From the NCBI GenBank assembly GCA_964351985.1, contig CAYGPR010000022.1, positions 1 to 59,225 of the forward strand: a stretch of 59,225 nt of DNA, read 5' to 3'. Position 1 is the stretch's first letter. Every line of letters begins with the position of its first letter. A program made the translations under genes and the position numbers. The notes under the pieces are model-generated. The model had not been told where the DNA came from. It did no database searches and saw only the letters and a program-made list of their open reading frames with translations. This document shows positions 42,710 to 50,384 of the stretch, piece by piece. Origin of the DNA: Meishania sp964351985 (GTDB lineage: Bacteria > Bacteroidota > Bacteroidia > Flavobacteriales > Flavobacteriaceae).

Positions 42710-42752
42710 TTCTAAACCTGAAATTCCAAAATCCAAGTACCAAATTCCAAGT
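42710..42752 (-). repeat. Heptad array between the ketoacyl synthase and bioB genes
   Basis: On the minus strand about six 7-bp units beginning with TT run in register: TTGGAAT, TTGGTAC, TTGGATT, TTGGAAT, TTCAGGT, TTAGAAA. They lie in the 90-bp gap before bioB. Confidence 0.55.
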
Positions 42753-42768
42753 GGAACGTTGATTAATT

Positions 42769-43983
42769 CTATTTGGAAGGTACATTATTCAATAAAATAC
42801 TGACCGCGTTACCACCGAAGCCAACAGCATTTACCATTACTTTATTAATCCTCGAAGGTTTAGTCTCGTAATTCACGAAAGGGACTTCTATGAATTCTTG
42901 ATGCCGCAACATCAAAATCGCAATTTCGATGCTCAACATTCCCGATGCCCCGAACGTGTGCCCGATTTTCCATTTGTTTGTGGTGAGGGCAGGTATTCTT
43001 TTTTCAAAGACTTTTTCTATGGCTTTGTATTCCGACAGATCTCCCTTTATAGTACCCGGGGCATGCATTACGACAACATCCACCTCTTCAGGTTTGGTAT
43101 CGCCTAAAGCCATTTTCATTGACCGCTGAAAACATTTGGCATCGGTAGATATCGATATATTATGTTCCAATATTTCCGTGGCATACCCTACTCCTTCAAT
43201 TATTGCCAAAGAACTTACCGAAGCTCCTTTTTCAAGACATGCGACCGAAGCTCCTTCGCCCAAGACCATTGTGTTTTGATTCTTGTTGAGATCAAGGGCA
43301 CGACATGGATAATCCGTAGAAACCTCGGATACCGTTCTCGACTGCGCTCGAACTGACAGTCCGCTAGTTGAATTAGCATAAATTTTCAATGCTTTCATTT
43401 GGGCGATCGTAAATGGTGTCAAAGAGGCTTCGCTGCCACCCACCAAGAATTTGTTGGCCATTCCACTTTTAATCCATGCCATGCCGTTCAAAAGTGAATG
43501 CAAAGCTGTTGAGCATGTAATGGAATGTGATATTTCTGGACCCAAAGTTTGAAGGTCATGGGCCACCCAAGAAGATATATTTCCCATAGTCGTGGTTGGT
43601 GACGACAATGTGAATGCTCTTTTCTTCAGGATAAACTCTTCGTGGTATTTTTCGAAAAGCGAAGTCGCACCTCTTGATGAACCGATATTGATTCCGAAAT
43701 TCTTGTCATTTTGCCATCCAGCATTTTCAATTGCCTTACGAGATGCATAGATAGCATACAACACGCTATCGTCTAGATTCTTGTACTTGGAATCTGACGA
43801 CCTTAACAATTCTATTTCTTGTTTCGAAGATTCGGATAATGGTGCAATCCATTCCAACCCATGGTCGAAATCTCTTTTTTGAAAAAGGTGATTTGGTTTT
43901 TGGTATGAACTCCAAGTACCTTCTAAGGTAGCACCCAATGGAGATACTGAGGAAATTGCGGTTATTGAGATGGGTTCTATCAA
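42769..43983 (-). CDS. Beta-ketoacyl-ACP synthase in the biotin cluster
   Basis: 404 residues of the KAS I/II thiolase fold. The catalytic triad is Cys157 (SITCSTALHS), His307 (MHAPGTIKGD, replacing the usual AHGTGT) and His342 (GHTFGASGM). It lies between bioA and bioB, as in other Flavobacteriaceae, so a role in pimeloyl-thioester supply is inferred; no bioC or bioH gene is in the window. Residues about 209-217 (LSVRAQSRT) are encoded by a GAGCGCAGTCGA-type repeat that has entered the gene in frame, in a region away from the active site. Thirteen bases separate it from bioA. Confidence 0.87.
   Translation of the reverse strand: MIEPISITAISSVSPLGATLEGTWSSYQKPNHLFQKRDFDHGLEWIAPLSESSKQEIELLRSSDSKYKNLDDSVLYAIYASRKAIENAGWQNDKNFGINIGSSRGATSLFEKYHEEFILKKRAFTLSSPTTTMGNISSWVAHDLQTLGPEISHSITCSTALHSLLNGMAWIKSGMANKFLVGGSEASLTPFTIAQMKALKIYANSTSGLSVRAQSRTVSEVSTDYPCRALDLNKNQNTMVLGEGASVACLEKGASVSSLAIIEGVGYATEILEHNISISTDAKCFQRSMKMALGDTKPEEVDVVVMHAPGTIKGDLSEYKAIEKVFEKRIPALTTNKWKIGHTFGASGMLSIEIAILMLRHQEFIEVPFVNYETKPSRINKVMVNAVGFGGNAVSILLNNVPSK
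43334..43357 (-). repeat. GAGCGCAGTCGA repeat inserted in frame in the ketoacyl synthase gene
   Basis: The minus strand reads GTCAGTTCGAGCGCAGTCGA plus GAAC, a form of the dispersed GAGCGCAGTCGA repeat, translated as LSVRAQSRT. The reading frame is unbroken. Confidence 0.6.
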
Positions 43984-43996
43984 GCTTAATTTAATA

Positions 43997-45271
43997 TTAG
44001 ATGGTTTCTAAGGCACTTTTAATGGTATCGTAAATCTTTTGTAGCTGCTCATCTGAAATGATATAAGGTGCCTGAATATAAATCGTATTCCCTAAGGGAC
44101 GAAGAAAAACCCCATGGTCCATAAAATGTTTGAAGAGTTTGTCGCGAAGATTACCATAGCGTTCCATTTTGATATTCAGGTCAAGGGCATAAATAGTTCC
44201 ACATTGTCTGGTCGACCCCACTTTTGGATGTTCTTTGATTTCATTATCAAATTGTCGATGTGATGCAGCAATGCGCCGAATGTTGTTTTGTATTTCTTTT
44301 GTTTGCAACAATTCTAATCCGGCAAGTGCCGCAGTGCAAGCCAGCGGATTTGCTGTATAGGTATGCCCATGAAAAAGTCCTTTTGCCAACTCGTCGCTAT
44401 AGAAAGCGTCGAATACTTTTTGGGCACAACTTGTAATCGCCATGGGCATTAAACCAGCGGTAAGGGCTTTTGATAAACAGATAATATCGGGTTTGGTATC
44501 GATATAATCGGAAGCGAAATACTTTCCGGTTTTACCAAAACCTGTCATCACTTCATCGGCAATGGTCAAAACATTATTTTTTTTGAGCAGTTTCAGAATT
44601 TCGTTAAGGCCACCCGCATCATACATCTTCATGGCCGCTGCACCCTGTACCAGAGGTTCGTAAATGAATCCCGCAATATTCTTTTCCTCCAACCTTTTCG
44701 ATAATTTCGCCAACAAGTCGTCCAAATTTTCTATTGTCGGCACAGGGATACGTTCTACGTCTATAAAAAAATCCTCAAACGGACCATTATATACCGATAG
44801 GCCCGAAACGGCCATGGCGCCAAAGGTATCACCGTGAAAACCATCCTCAAAGGCAAGCATCACGTTTCGATTTTCCCCTTGGTTAAAATGGAACTGTAAG
44901 GCCATTTTAATCCCGATTTCGACGGAGGTGGAACCGTTATCGGAGAAGAAAAGTTTTTGTTGGTTTTGAGGGAGAATCTTGATAAGTTCTTCCGATAATT
45001 TGACCGCCGGCTCATGGGTAAACCCACTGAAAACGACTTGGTCCAATTCTCGCATTTGGGTCGCCACCCTATCGAGAATAAAATCGTTACAATGCCCGTA
45101 CATACTGGTGTACCAAGAAGAGATCCCATCAATGTATTCCCTTCCGTTCTCATCGTAGAGCATTGCTCCTTTGGCCTTTACGATGCCCAACATTTCAGGA
45201 TGCAGTTTGTGCTGCGTCAACGGATGCCACAAATGCTTTTGATCTCTTGCAGCGAGATTTTTAAGGGCCAT
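43997..45271 (-). CDS. bioA: Adenosylmethionine-8-amino-7-oxononanoate aminotransferase
   Basis: 424 residues from the ATG at 45271 (MALKNLAARDQKHLWHPLTQ); the frame is open upstream to 45337, where it would overlap the divergent glycosyltransferase gene. A class III PLP transaminase that makes 7,8-diaminopelargonate. Conserved pieces are SSWYTSMYGHCN, FSDNGSTSVEIGIKMALQF, the PLP aspartate in IADEVMTGFGKTG, the PLP lysine in CLSKALTAGLMPMAIT and the C-terminal FLRPLGNTIYIQAPYIIS. It is followed 13 bp downstream by the ketoacyl synthase gene and bioB. Confidence 0.96.
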   Translation of the reverse strand: MALKNLAARDQKHLWHPLTQHKLHPEMLGIVKAKGAMLYDENGREYIDGISSWYTSMYGHCNDFILDRVATQMRELDQVVFSGFTHEPAVKLSEELIKILPQNQQKLFFSDNGSTSVEIGIKMALQFHFNQGENRNVMLAFEDGFHGDTFGAMAVSGLSVYNGPFEDFFIDVERIPVPTIENLDDLLAKLSKRLEEKNIAGFIYEPLVQGAAAMKMYDAGGLNEILKLLKKNNVLTIADEVMTGFGKTGKYFASDYIDTKPDIICLSKALTAGLMPMAITSCAQKVFDAFYSDELAKGLFHGHTYTANPLACTAALAGLELLQTKEIQNNIRRIAASHRQFDNEIKEHPKVGSTRQCGTIYALDLNIKMERYGNLRDKLFKHFMDHGVFLRPLGNTIYIQAPYIISDEQLQKIYDTIKSALETI

Positions 45272-45335
45272 ATCCTTCATTGAATGCGTGATTTCTCTAT
45301 CTTGCAAAGATGGGAAAATCATCCCAAAACGACCC

Positions 45336-46820
45336 ATGTTGAGTAGGCTTATAAATTTTTTGATTCCTGACTATTCCAAAATGAAAAACTGGATGGTCTT
45401 TCTGATCCTGTCCCTTGTTTCATTCCTTATCAGATTACCTTTTTTCTTCAGGGATTATATAGATCGCGATGAAAGTACCTTTATCTTAATGGGGCAATCA
45501 TGGGTAGATGGGCATTTGCCGTACACCGAGTTATGGGATTTAAAACCGCCAATTACCTTTCTTTTTTTTGCGGCCATTATCTATAGTTTCGGAAAGAGCT
45601 TTTTCGCTATTCGTCTTTTTGGAGCTTTACTTGTGGCGAGCACTGCTTTTTTTTCCTTCAAGATCGGTGCCTCCGTACGTTCGAAAAAAGTTGGGTTTTG
45701 GGCAGGAATCTTCTGTGTTATCCTTCAAAGCATGTTCGGAAGTATTCAAGGGGTCATGTCGGAACATATATGCATGGCCTTTTTTATGCCCGGGCTCTAT
45801 TTCTTGGTCAAATCGGATAAAGCCCAGAACTATTTAATCGCCGGCCTCTTCATGGGGTTGGCGATTATGACCAAATTGAACATCGCCTACGCAGTATTAT
45901 TTGTGGGTATTTATATCCCTGCAGTATATTTTAAAAGAAATGCTTTTTTTAAGGGATTGCAGCGATTTGTAGTGTATGGAATTGGCATTCTGAGCATCGT
46001 ACTTTTAATTTGGCTTCCTTACTATTTTCAAGGCATATCAGAGGTGTGGTGGAAATCGGTGGTGTTGGCGGCATTGGAATATGCGGATGCAAGAAGGGAT
46101 TTAGTTTCCCTTGCTCCTACCTTTCTTCTTTTAGCTGCCTTTTTCGTGTGGACATGGCAGAAAAAATTTCTTGATTTCAATAATGATAAAATGCAGCTAT
46201 TACTGGTGTCCCTTTTAGGAGTACTATTGTCGTTTTATAAAGCAGGGCGTATCAATAGCCATTATTTGATTCAATTATATCCCATTTTGGTTATTCTAAT
46301 CGCCATTACCATAAGCAAGGTCAAAATTTTTCATAGACTTGATTACGCTCCCTATGTTTTCTTTTTGTTTGTGTTGCTTCCTGCGGAGAGTTATCTGGAG
46401 TACTTCAACATCGTAAAAAATAAAATGGAGCGTGGAACATTTTACAATGGGGAAGGAATAACTGTTCCTGACTACCTTTTAAAAAAGAATCTAGAAACAA
46501 AAAATATACTCTTTTTAGGTTACCATATCGGTTACTGGAAATTAGGTGCAACGCCACCTACAAAAGCGGCAACACACCCTAGCAATATATGCCGAAATGA
46601 ACTATTCCCTTATTTTGAAAACCCTAGAATAACGGCAGTTGACGAGTTAGAACACATCATGGATGAAATTCGCCCTAGAATTGTGGTGACCCGAAAGAAC
46701 AGATTGGTTTTCCATGAAAAAATGGAAGCTGAAAATAAATATATCGACTCATATTTAGACGTACACTATAAAGTTCTTGCGACCGTAGACGGTGCAAAAA
46801 TCTATGAGCGATTAGAGTGA
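45336..46820 (+). CDS. GT39-like membrane glycosyltransferase
   Basis: 494 residues from the ATG at 45336 (MLSRLINFLIPDYSKM); the frame runs up to 45288. About ten hydrophobic segments and an N-terminal exocytoplasmic loop with YIDRDESTFILMGQSWVDGH (the acidic D-R-D-E pair of the PMT/ArnT-like GT-C fold). WDLKPPITFLFFAAIIYSFG follows, and a soluble C-terminus of about 110 residues. Such enzymes transfer sugars from polyprenyl-phosphate donors outside the membrane. It runs opposite to the biotin genes and splits them into bioF-bioD and bioA-bioB halves. Its 3' end overlaps the end of bioD by 9 bp. Confidence 0.85.
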   Translation: MLSRLINFLIPDYSKMKNWMVFLILSLVSFLIRLPFFFRDYIDRDESTFILMGQSWVDGHLPYTELWDLKPPITFLFFAAIIYSFGKSFFAIRLFGALLVASTAFFSFKIGASVRSKKVGFWAGIFCVILQSMFGSIQGVMSEHICMAFFMPGLYFLVKSDKAQNYLIAGLFMGLAIMTKLNIAYAVLFVGIYIPAVYFKRNAFFKGLQRFVVYGIGILSIVLLIWLPYYFQGISEVWWKSVVLAALEYADARRDLVSLAPTFLLLAAFFVWTWQKKFLDFNNDKMQLLLVSLLGVLLSFYKAGRINSHYLIQLYPILVILIAITISKVKIFHRLDYAPYVFFLFVLLPAESYLEYFNIVKNKMERGTFYNGEGITVPDYLLKKNLETKNILFLGYHIGYWKLGATPPTKAATHPSNICRNELFPYFENPRITAVDELEHIMDEIRPRIVVTRKNRLVFHEKMEAENKYIDSYLDVHYKVLATVDGAKIYERLE

Positions 46821-47429
46821 AACCAGTACCGGTCGCAATAAATCGGCATATTTCATTATTACGCTTTTATCAAAGCTGTCCTCCTCTTCGATGCGCCCTA
46901 TTACTGGGGCTCCGGTTTTCTTAGAAATGATTTCTTCCGTTGAAGCATGCTCATCCCCACTAAATAATATCGAAACATCATATCCTCTTTGCTGAAGCCA
47001 TCCAACGGTCAACAACGTATGGTTTATACTTCCCAGATAGTGTCTCGACACAACGACTACTTTGTACTGGGGCATGATAATATCGAGAATGGTATCCTCA
47101 TCGTTTAGAGGAACCAAAAGTCCTCCGGCACCTTCAATAACCAAATGGTTATTCGTTACGGGGGCTTGAATTTTGTTGCGTTCGATTTGTATACCATCAA
47201 TCTCAGCGGCGGCATGTGGACTCATCGGAGTTTCAAGTTCGTATGCGCTTTTATGAACGACAGATTTAGAATTTGAAATTAATTCTTCGATTTTGTGGCT
47301 ATCGGTATGTTGAAGATCACCGGACTGCACGGGTTTCCAATAATCGGCTTCCAGAGCTTCGGTAATAATAGCAGATGCAATGGTCTTACCGACTCCGGTA
47401 GAAATACCCGTAATAAAAATTTGCTTCAT
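46812..47429 (-). CDS. bioD: Dethiobiotin synthetase
   Basis: 205 residues. A P-loop ligase that closes the ureido ring of dethiobiotin using CO2 and ATP. The Walker A-like loop is TGISTGVGKT (residues 7-16), followed by YWKPVQSGD and VIEGAGGLLVPLNDEDT, both standard BioD motifs. It ends 9 bp inside the convergent glycosyltransferase gene and is preceded by DUF2007 and bioF on the same strand. Confidence 0.95.
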   Translation of the reverse strand: MKQIFITGISTGVGKTIASAIITEALEADYWKPVQSGDLQHTDSHKIEELISNSKSVVHKSAYELETPMSPHAAAEIDGIQIERNKIQAPVTNNHLVIEGAGGLLVPLNDEDTILDIIMPQYKVVVVSRHYLGSINHTLLTVGWLQQRGYDVSILFSGDEHASTEEIISKKTGAPVIGRIEEEDSFDKSVIMKYADLLRPVLVSL

Positions 47430-47460
47430 CTTTGTCTATTATGATTGAATACGTTTTTTG

Positions 47461-47844
47461 TTATAGTTGATTTGTAATCATTCCGCACTGCAAGCACTTG
47501 TACTTTCTCTTTTCGAAAAAAGGAAAAAGCTTATTGAAAATGCCTTTTCGTTCGTAGTACGCTTCAGATTTTTGTGCCTTGCAATTAGGGCAGATTATCG
47601 GGTTACCCTCATCGTCTACGGCATAGGCGCGTATTTCATTATAGATTTCCAATGCCCTTTCTTTATCTCGACCATAGACTTGAAGCTTCACCCCACCGAT
47701 GGCACTGCTTATCAGCGGGTCCGAATTCAATGTATTTTCATCACGCAAGAAAACCGGAATGCCTTCCGACTCTAACTTACCTTTTATAATCTGGACGTCA
47801 GCTACAAATTCAAAGGCGCCGAGCGTAAAAAATTTAGGTTCCAT
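47461..47844 (-). CDS. DUF2007-type protein with C-terminal zinc ribbon
   Basis: 127 residues. Residues 1-75 match the DUF2007 putative signal-transducing fold (FTLGAFEFVADVQIIKGKLE, GIPVFLRDENTLNSDPLIS, GGVKLQVYGRDKERALEIY). A zinc ribbon follows, with CPNC near residue 84-87 and CLQC near 116-119. It is cytoplasmic. It lies between bioF (5-bp gap) and bioD (31-bp gap) and is probably co-transcribed with them, but it has no known role in biotin synthesis. Confidence 0.8.
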   Translation of the reverse strand: MEPKFFTLGAFEFVADVQIIKGKLESEGIPVFLRDENTLNSDPLISSAIGGVKLQVYGRDKERALEIYNEIRAYAVDDEGNPIICPNCKAQKSEAYYERKGIFNKLFPFFEKRKYKCLQCGMITNQL

Positions 47845-47849
47845 GCAAT

Positions 47850-49007
47850 TTAAAGATACGATTTCAAAAGTTGCAATACTAGGCCTATCTCCTGAAAATC
47901 ATTGTAGCTATGCAGGCAAAATCGCAACCTCTCTTGACCTTCCGGAACGGTAGGCGATAAAATAGCCTTTACATCAAAACCATCGTCTTTTAATTTATTC
48001 GAGATGGATTTTACTTTTTCGTTTCCCGGAACAATACAGCTCTGAATCGGTGAATCACTAGCCATAAAAAATGGCTTTAGCTCCAGGGTTTTTTGTTTTG
48101 ATTCAAAGTGTGAAATATTATCTTGTAGTAACCGTTGGTGTTCTCCTCCCTCCGGCATCCCGAAGTAACGATAGGCAGATGAGATGGTTGCTATGGTATG
48201 TGGCGGTAGTGCCGTAGTATAGATAAAACTTCGTGCAAAATTAATTAGATATTCAATAAGCGCTTTACTTCCTAAAATGGCAGCGCCATGGGCACCAATT
48301 GCCTTACCGAAGGTCACTATTCTTGCAAAAACAGCATCTTGAATTCCCAAATATTGTACAATTCCGCTTCCATTTTCACCAAAAACCCCAACGGCATGGG
48401 CTTCGTCAACAACGAGGTGATAGCCTTCTTTTTTGCAAAAGTCTACCATGGTTTTTAAATCTGGGGTATCACCGTCCATGGAAAAGACGGATTCGGTCAC
48501 GATGTAAACTTCCGTATCGGAAGCATTCCGACTGCGCTCAGTATGACATTTGAATTTTAAATCCTCTAAGTCGTTGTGTTTGAACTTATAACTCTTGGCA
48601 TTGCCCATTTTGATGCCATCACGAATACTGGCGTGTATCAATTCATCGTAAAAAACCAAATCTACACGCTGTGGTACTGCACTAAAAAACCCAAGGTTGG
48701 CACCATAACCAGAATTAAAGACCAAAGCACTTTCGACATTATGAAATTCACAAAGTTGGGTCTCGAGCTCGTCGTAAAGGGAATGATTACCGGTAAGCAA
48801 TCGGGATCCGGAAGCTCCATTTTCTGAAATTCCTTTTTTCAACAACAATTGAAAAGTATTGGCATAAATGGCCTCGTTCTTAGCCAAACCCAGGTAGTCA
48901 TTCGAAGAAAAATCGATTAAATTGCTGGAAGCCGGTAAACTTCTAAAAGCATTTTTGGCTTTTCGTTCCGATATTTTTTTTTGCAGTTTTTTGGAGAATT
49001 CGGCCAT
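47850..49007 (-). CDS. bioF: 8-amino-7-oxononanoate synthase
   Basis: 385 residues. A PLP alpha-oxoamine synthase joining pimeloyl thioester and alanine. The PLP lysine is Lys235 in VTFGKAIGAHG and the cofactor residues Asp201 and His204 lie in VVDEAHAVGVFG. GSGYGANLGF-like residues (NSGYGANLGF) are at 98-107. Residues 154-163 (CHTERSRNAS) are encoded by a GAGCGCAGTCGG-type repeat inserted in frame in the loop before TEVYIVTESVF. The peptide insert is typical of this repeat family in Bacteroidota and should lie on the protein surface. A TACATTTG box only 5 bp upstream of the ATG suggests a very short or absent leader. Confidence 0.95.
   Translation of the reverse strand: MAEFSKKLQKKISERKAKNAFRSLPASSNLIDFSSNDYLGLAKNEAIYANTFQLLLKKGISENGASGSRLLTGNHSLYDELETQLCEFHNVESALVFNSGYGANLGFFSAVPQRVDLVFYDELIHASIRDGIKMGNAKSYKFKHNDLEDLKFKCHTERSRNASDTEVYIVTESVFSMDGDTPDLKTMVDFCKKEGYHLVVDEAHAVGVFGENGSGIVQYLGIQDAVFARIVTFGKAIGAHGAAILGSKALIEYLINFARSFIYTTALPPHTIATISSAYRYFGMPEGGEHQRLLQDNISHFESKQKTLELKPFFMASDSPIQSCIVPGNEKVKSISNKLKDDGFDVKAILSPTVPEGQERLRFCLHSYNDFQEIGLVLQLLKSYL
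48523..48548 (-). repeat. GAGCGCAGTCGG repeat inserted in frame in bioF
   Basis: The minus strand carries TGTCATACTGAGCGCAGTCG followed by GAATGC, the classical form of a dispersed Bacteroidota repeat, translated here as CHTERSRNA. Confidence 0.75.
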
Positions 49008-49011
49008 ATGC

Positions 49012-49019
49012 CAAATGTA
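49012..49019 (-). promoter_or_regulatory. Possible -7 box for bioF
   Basis: The minus strand reads TACATTTG, a TAnnTTTG match that ends 4 bp before the bioF ATG. If real, the transcript would start at or just inside the start codon. It could be a chance match. Confidence 0.3.
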
Positions 49020-49066
49020 GCATCTTTATCGAAATCTTGATAATGCATTAGACCCTAAAACGTGAT

Positions 49067-49630
49067 TTATTCTGTTACGCTGAAATCCATCATTAAGCTA
49101 TCCGGATCGATGTTGTTTTGAATTTCGATGATCACGTTATCATAATCTGATTCGCTATAAATGCCCAAATACCCGAAATCAAACCTAAAATCACCTGTCT
49201 CGGCCAGTATAATACCGATTCTGGACTCATATTGGGTTTTTTCTCTATTCAAGACGGCTTGAGCCTCGTTGTAAAACCCACGATAAACCGTTCCTTTTTC
49301 GGCCAAAAGATAGTCTGAGGCAATATTGATATTCTCATAATCATCGGAAAAGTTCGAAAATTTTCCTAAGCCGAAAGAATACCTGAATTCTTCGGCATCG
49401 GTGCTTTCATAAATATCCAATAAATTATCAAAACCTTCCTCTTTTAAATATCGGCTGAACTTTACCTCAAAGAAAATTGTATCGCCGACCACATAATTTT
49501 CTTGGTTATCAATAGTCAAAGCATCTTCGGTCGTTAAGAAAACATAACGGCCGTCATCATCGTCACCGGAATAACACCCCACTAGTAAAATATTGACGCA
49601 TAAAACTGAAAGCATACAAATTCTTTTCAT
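49067..49630 (-). CDS. Hypothetical lipoprotein, 187 aa
   Basis: An SpII signal (MKRICMLSVLCVNILLVGC, Cys19) is followed by an acidic SGDDDDG linker and a beta-rich domain without a recognised family. Segments such as YVVGDTIFFEVKFSRYL and RFDFGYLGIYSESDYDNVII suggest an immunoglobulin-like or jelly-roll fold. It is preceded 12 bp upstream by an outer membrane barrel protein on the same strand, so the two are probably expressed together and may interact at the cell surface. Confidence 0.72.
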   Translation of the reverse strand: MKRICMLSVLCVNILLVGCYSGDDDDGRYVFLTTEDALTIDNQENYVVGDTIFFEVKFSRYLKEEGFDNLLDIYESTDAEEFRYSFGLGKFSNFSDDYENINIASDYLLAEKGTVYRGFYNEAQAVLNREKTQYESRIGIILAETGDFRFDFGYLGIYSESDYDNVIIEIQNNIDPDSLMMDFSVTE

Positions 49631-49642
49631 CTCATTACCTTT

Positions 49643-50230
49643 TTAAAATCGATAGCCCACTCGAATTCCCGACCGGACCACCGCCCCATCAGGAAAAATA
49701 AAAAAAGCATCAAAATTGGTCCGTAGTCCGAATTGCGCTTCTAGAAGTAACCTGTTCTCACAGAGTAAAAATCGGTACCCATACCCTATACCCAACCCGA
49801 TATTATTTTCAATAAGGGTGCCTTTGGCGTAGACCCCGTACCCTTCAGTATTTGTATTGCGTATGAATTGGTCCAACTCCTCACTTTCATTGAACGAAGC
49901 GAAAAGTTCCAAGAAATGACTTTTTCGCTGTGTGCCATTAAAATAAAGACGCCCATACGGAGTGATTTCATAATTGGTCACGTACTCGTAAGAGTTTCTT
50001 GTCTCAAAACCCGCTCTTTTATGTGCGTTTCCATAAATGGAACCGCCTAGACCTATCGCAAAACGATTGCCCAAGACCCGTTCATAGTTCAGGTTTATAG
50101 TTCCTAAAAACAAGTAACCCGTATTGTTCGATACTTGATTCTTGAATATTCGAGCTTCATCGGTCTGTTGGGAGAAGCAGCTCAAATAACATCCGAAGAA
50201 ACAAATAAGCAATAGGCAGAAGGGCTTCAT
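49643..50230 (-). CDS. Small outer membrane beta-barrel protein
   Basis: 195 residues. The signal peptide ends LSCFSQ. The mature part has alternating amphipathic strands with many Tyr/Phe/Gly residues (NTGYLFLGTINLNYERVLGN, FAIGLGGSIYGN, YEITPYGRLYFNG, NIGLGIGYGYRF) and ends in VGYRF, a C-terminal aromatic typical of 8-stranded barrels of the DUF3575 or OmpW-like type. It is the first gene of a two-gene unit with the following lipoprotein. Function unknown. Confidence 0.75.
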   Translation of the reverse strand: MKPFCLLLICFFGCYLSCFSQQTDEARIFKNQVSNNTGYLFLGTINLNYERVLGNRFAIGLGGSIYGNAHKRAGFETRNSYEYVTNYEITPYGRLYFNGTQRKSHFLELFASFNESEELDQFIRNTNTEGYGVYAKGTLIENNIGLGIGYGYRFLLCENRLLLEAQFGLRTNFDAFFIFPDGAVVRSGIRVGYRF

Positions 50231-50384
50231 TCAGTGGGGTTTGATAAATAGATGTTAATTACTGAAAAAGGTTGCGGAAAAAAAGTATGTTGATTATTAT
50301 TAAATGTTATGGACATCTACTGAAACCTAATAACGAATGCTTTGATTAATTGTTATATTTAGCCCAGTTCCACAAGCCAAGATT

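Noticed and set aside
49008..49066. BirA-type operator upstream of bioF.
   Set aside because: No TTGTAAAC/GGTTTACAA-like palindrome is present here or upstream of bioB.
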